The translations under genes were made by a program, and so were the position numbers. From JBOFLG01 sp051657745 (GTDB taxonomy: Bacteria; Actinomycetota; Actinomycetes; Actinomycetales; Dermatophilaceae), in contig JBOFLG010000193.1 in NCBI GenBank assembly GCA_051657745.1, positions 1 to 8,987 on the forward strand: a DNA stretch of 8,987 bases, read 5' to 3'. Numbering within the stretch: the first letter of the stretch is position 1; every line of letters begins with the position of its first letter. Shown piece by piece: positions 6,851-8,987 of the stretch. Under the pieces are notes generated by a model that was not told where the DNA came from, searched no databases, and saw only the letters and a list, made by a program, of their open reading frames with translations.

Positions 6851-8271
6851 GGGGTCGGTTCTCCTTCACGCGCGGTGAGATGGCCGCGCAGGATCGTGGC
6901 GTGCACCGCACCGGTCAGGGTGCGGCCGTGCCAGGGCGTGTTGCGGGACAGTGATCGTGAGACCTCGCGATCGATGGTGACCGACGCGGCCGGGTCGACC
7001 AGGACCAGGGCCGCCGGCTCGCCGGGAGCGATCGGCCGGCCATGGCCGGCCAGACCCGCGATCCGAGCGGGGTTCGCCGACATCACCCGCGCGAGGTGCG
7101 GCCACGTCATCCGGCCGTCCGCAACGAGCAGGTCGTGAACGACCGCGAACGCGGTCTCCAGGCCGAGCATTCCGAACGCCGCGTCGGGAAAGGCGTGCTC
7201 CTTGTCGTGCCGGGCGTGCGGCGCGTGGTCGGTGGCGACCGCGTCGATGGTGCCGTCGAGCAGCGCCTCGCGCAGGGCCTGCTGGTGCTCGGTCGGGCGG
7301 AGCGGTGGGTTGACCTTGTAGACCGGGTCGTAGCCGGCAACCAGCTCGGTGCCGAGCGCCAGGTGGTGCGGCGTGACCTCGGCGGTGACCGCGACGCCGC
7401 GCGCCTTGGCCCAGCGGATGACGTCCAGGCCCTCGGCGGTGCTCACGTGGGCGACGTGCACCCGGCTGCCGGTGTGCTCGGCGAGCATGACGTCGCGGGC
7501 GATGATGCTGCTCTCGGCCACCGCTGGCCACCCGGGAAGGCCGAGCCGGCCACTCACCTCGCCCTCATGGCAGCAGGCCGCCGGGCCGGCGAGCCCAGGG
7601 TCCTGGGCGTGCTGGGACACGACACCACCGAACGCTCGCACGTACTCCAACGCGCGACGCATGACCCGGCCGTCGGCGACGCAACGACCGTCGTCAGAGA
7701 ACACCGAGACCGCGGCGCGGGAGCGGTGCATCAAGCCGAGCTCGGCCAGCTCGGCGCCGGCCAGACCCTTGGTGACCGCGCCCACCGGCACGACGTCGAC
7801 CAGCCCGGCGGCCCGGCCGAGGTCGAACACCCGTTCAGCGGCCTCGGCGGTGTCGGTCACCGGGGTGGTGTTGGCCATCGCGAGCACCGCGGTGAAGCCG
7901 CCCGCGGCCGCCGCGGCCGACCCGGAGGCGACGGTCTCGGCATCCTCGCGTCCAGGTTCGCGCAGATGGGTGTGCAGGTCGACGAAACCGGGCAGCAGCA
8001 CCAGGCCGTCGGCGTCGAGCCGCTCGGTGCCGGATGACGCGTCGGCGCCGGCCTGTGCGCCGACCGCCGCGATCACGCCGTCGATGACGAGCACGTCGGC
8101 GGCATCCGCGCCGAGCACTCTCGCTCCACTGATCAGCAGGTCTCCCGTCATCGGAAATCGACCAATAGGACGATTCTGCCGGTCTCCCGACGTCGAAAAT
8201 CGACCTATTGGGCGATTCTGCAGGTCGGTGCGGTCGGTGCGGTCGGTGCGGTCGTCGGCCTGGGCGCTCAC
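6844..8271 (-). CDS. pyrC: Dihydroorotase, class I (with possible repeat-encoded N-terminal extension)
   Basis: PyrC is a metal-dependent amidohydrolase that cyclises N-carbamoyl-aspartate to dihydroorotate. Numbered from the family-typical Met at 8151 (435-residue form), the metal and active-site residues are visible: DLHTHLREPG (58-67; His60, His62), FSDDGR (151-156), QHAQD (180-184; His181), AHVST (234-238; His235) and ATDHAPH (306-312; Asp308). Two starts are possible. ATG 8151 gives a normal length but has no Shine-Dalgarno. GTG 8271 overlaps the pyrB stop by 4 nt (GTGA), has GAGGGGG at 8279-8285 and gives 475 residues with 40 extra N-terminal residues containing three Asp-Arg-Thr repeats and two QNRPIGRF repeats. 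I give the longer form because ribosome signals support it. Family comparison would favour 8151. The function is certain either way. The 3' end overlaps carA by 7 nt. Confidence 0.95.
   Translation of the reverse strand: MSAQADDRTDRTDRTDLQNRPIGRFSTSGDRQNRPIGRFPMTGDLLISGARVLGADAADVLVIDGVIAAVGAQAGADASSGTERLDADGLVLLPGFVDLHTHLREPGREDAETVASGSAAAAAGGFTAVLAMANTTPVTDTAEAAERVFDLGRAAGLVDVVPVGAVTKGLAGAELAELGLMHRSRAAVSVFSDDGRCVADGRVMRRALEYVRAFGGVVSQHAQDPGLAGPAACCHEGEVSGRLGLPGWPAVAESSIIARDVMLAEHTGSRVHVAHVSTAEGLDVIRWAKARGVAVTAEVTPHHLALGTELVAGYDPVYKVNPPLRPTEHQQALREALLDGTIDAVATDHAPHARHDKEHAFPDAAFGMLGLETAFAVVHDLLVADGRMTWPHLARVMSANPARIAGLAGHGRPIAPGEPAALVLVDPAASVTIDREVSRSLSRNTPWHGRTLTGAVHATILRGHLTAREGEPTPC
8139..8222. 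repeat. Two tandem 42-bp repeats, each with an internal palindrome
   Basis: Units are 8139-8180 and 8181-8222; they agree at 35 of 42 bases. Both start GGTCTCCCG and end CGATTCTGC plus one base on the plus strand. Each holds a dyad of about 20 bp: AATCGACCAATAGGACGATT at 8157-8176 and AATCGACCTATTGGGCGATT at 8199-8218, with 8-nt arms (one mismatch each) around a 4-nt centre. Because of the symmetry, both strands can encode NRPIGRF. The 42-bp period keeps the pyrC frame open. The first unit covers the ATG at 8151. This may be a REP/MITE-like intergenic element or a local hairpin pair. Confidence 0.85.
8223..8249. repeat. Three tandem copies of a 9-bp repeat
   Basis: GGTCGGTGC occurs three times in a row on the plus strand, followed by a partial fourth copy (GGTCG). 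On the minus strand in the pyrC frame it encodes (Asp-Arg-Thr)3. It lies between the pyrB stop and the palindromic repeats and is of a kind prone to length change by slippage. Confidence 0.85.
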
Positions 8272-8987
8272 GCCGCCACCCCCTCGCCGGCAAGCAGGTG
8301 GTAGAGCACAGCCATTCGTACCGCGACGCCGGCGCTCACCTGGTCGAGGACCAGGCTCTGCGCTGCGTCGGCGGCATCGGCGCTGATCTCCAAGCCCCGG
8401 TTCATCGGCCCGGGGTGGCAGATCACGGCGTCCGGCTTGGCATCGAGCAGCGCCCACAGTCGGTCCCGGGTCAGCCCGTAGCCCACGGTGTACTCCCGCG
8501 GGGTCGGGAAGAAGCCGCCCGTCATCCGCTCGCGCTGCACCCGCAGCATCATCACCGCGTCGGGGCCGGCGGCGAGCACCGCGTCAAGGTCGTGGCTGAC
8601 CTCGAGGCCGTCCGCCGCGGCCCACGAGTCAATGCCGCTGGGCGTCAGGGTGGGCGGCGCGACGAGAGTGACCCGCGCGCCGAGGGTCCGCAGGGTGATG
8701 GCGTTACTCCGGAACACCCGACTGTGTGTGAGGTCGCCGACGATGGCGACCCGACGCCCCTGAAGATCGCCGAGCCGCTGCTCCATCGTGTACGCGTCGA
8801 GGAGCGCCTGGGTGGGGTGCTCATGGGTGCCGTCACCGGCGTTGATGACGCACGCGTCCACCCACTGCGCCACCTGGTGGCAGGCGCCGCTCGACGAGTG
8901 CCGCACGACGAGTGCATCGACCGCCATCGCGTCGATGGTGCGCACGGTGTCCCGCAGCGACTCGCCCTTGCTCGCGCTGCTGCCCTT
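8268..8987 (-). CDS. pyrB: Aspartate carbamoyltransferase catalytic chain (partial, N-terminus outside window)
   Basis: ATCase condenses carbamoyl phosphate with aspartate, the committed step of the pathway. The C-terminal 239 residues are present; the frame is open to the window edge, so the gene continues beyond 8987. The first visible residues, KGSSASKGESLRDT, contain the SKGES loop that reaches into the neighbouring active site. Numbering from the window edge, next come VVRHSSSGACHQVA (28-41), DGTHEHPTQALLDAYT (53-68; carbamoyl-phosphate site), VAIVGDLTHSRVFRSN (80-95), LRVQRERM (147-154) and ICHPGPMNRGLEI (186-198). The product ends GEGVAA, and its TGA overlaps a possible pyrC GTG start by 4 nt. 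No regulatory chain gene (pyrI) follows, as expected for actinobacteria. Upstream one would expect pyrR, which is not in the window. Confidence 0.98.
   Translation of the reverse strand, partial: KGSSASKGESLRDTVRTIDAMAVDALVVRHSSSGACHQVAQWVDACVINAGDGTHEHPTQALLDAYTMEQRLGDLQGRRVAIVGDLTHSRVFRSNAITLRTLGARVTLVAPPTLTPSGIDSWAAADGLEVSHDLDAVLAAGPDAVMMLRVQRERMTGGFFPTPREYTVGYGLTRDRLWALLDAKPDAVICHPGPMNRGLEISADAADAAQSLVLDQVSAGVAVRMAVLYHLLAGEGVAA

Noticed and set aside
8139..8249. Possible CRISPR array from the repeats near the pyrC start
   Set aside because: The units are directly tandem with no unique spacers, only two 42-bp copies plus a 9-bp repeat, and the frame is open through them.
7042..8386. Two long plus-strand frames opposite pyrC (7042-8037 and 7349-8386)
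   Set aside because: Low-complexity Arg/Ala/Ser-rich products antisense to pyrC; no motifs or ribosome-binding signals.
8272..8457. Further upstream extension of pyrC to 8457
   Set aside because: It overlaps pyrB by about 190 nt and encodes an Arg-rich shadow frame; GTG 8271 or ATG 8151 is far more plausible.

Overview
The window is a high-GC actinobacterial de novo pyrimidine (UMP) biosynthesis operon. Every gene I can support lies on the minus strand, so transcription runs from high to low coordinates. In transcription order the genes are: pyrB (aspartate carbamoyltransferase, 5' end outside the window), pyrC (dihydroorotase), carA (carbamoyl-phosphate synthase small chain), a two-gene insert (an ABC/OLD-type ATPase followed by a DUF4276 TOPRIM-like protein), carB (carbamoyl-phosphate synthase large chain), a 37-codon mini-ORF that resembles the C-terminal tail of dihydroorotate dehydrogenase, and pyrF (type 2 orotidine 5'-phosphate decarboxylase, 3' end outside the window). 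An actinobacterial host is inferred from the strong G/C bias at third codon positions, the pyrB-pyrC-carA-carB-pyrF gene order, the 1103-residue CarB and the DVKRGDIGST-type PyrF. I cannot name a genus.

Layout. Bases 1-484 encode the N-terminal 161 residues of PyrF. Bases 481-594 hold the mini-ORF, bases 591-3902 carB, 3902-5715 the ATPase/DUF4276 insert, 5708-6850 carA, 6844-8271 pyrC (family-typical core from 8151) and 8268-8987 pyrB. There is no intergenic space. All seven gene junctions overlap by 1 to 8 nt, so the transcript looks translationally coupled throughout. I see no promoter, terminator, tRNA, rRNA or CRISPR array; the operon promoter must lie beyond base 8987.

How the genes work together. 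CarA and CarB make carbamoyl phosphate from glutamine, bicarbonate and ATP. PyrB joins it to aspartate, and PyrC closes the ring to dihydroorotate. PyrF converts orotidine 5'-phosphate to UMP. The oxidation step (PyrD) is not present intact, only as the possible tail fragment between carB and pyrF, so a dihydroorotate dehydrogenase must be encoded elsewhere if the pathway is complete.

The three most unusual points are: (1) an ATPase plus TOPRIM-like pair, of the general kind seen in OLD/PARIS-type anti-phage systems, inserted between the two subunit genes of carbamoyl-phosphate synthase, with lower GC and imperfect direct repeats at its edges; (2) the coupled mini-ORF with its own Shine-Dalgarno sequence in the position where many actinobacteria carry pyrD; (3) a tandem 42-bp repeat with internal palindromes, in frame at the 5' end of pyrC, giving a repetitive N-terminal extension and an ambiguous start.
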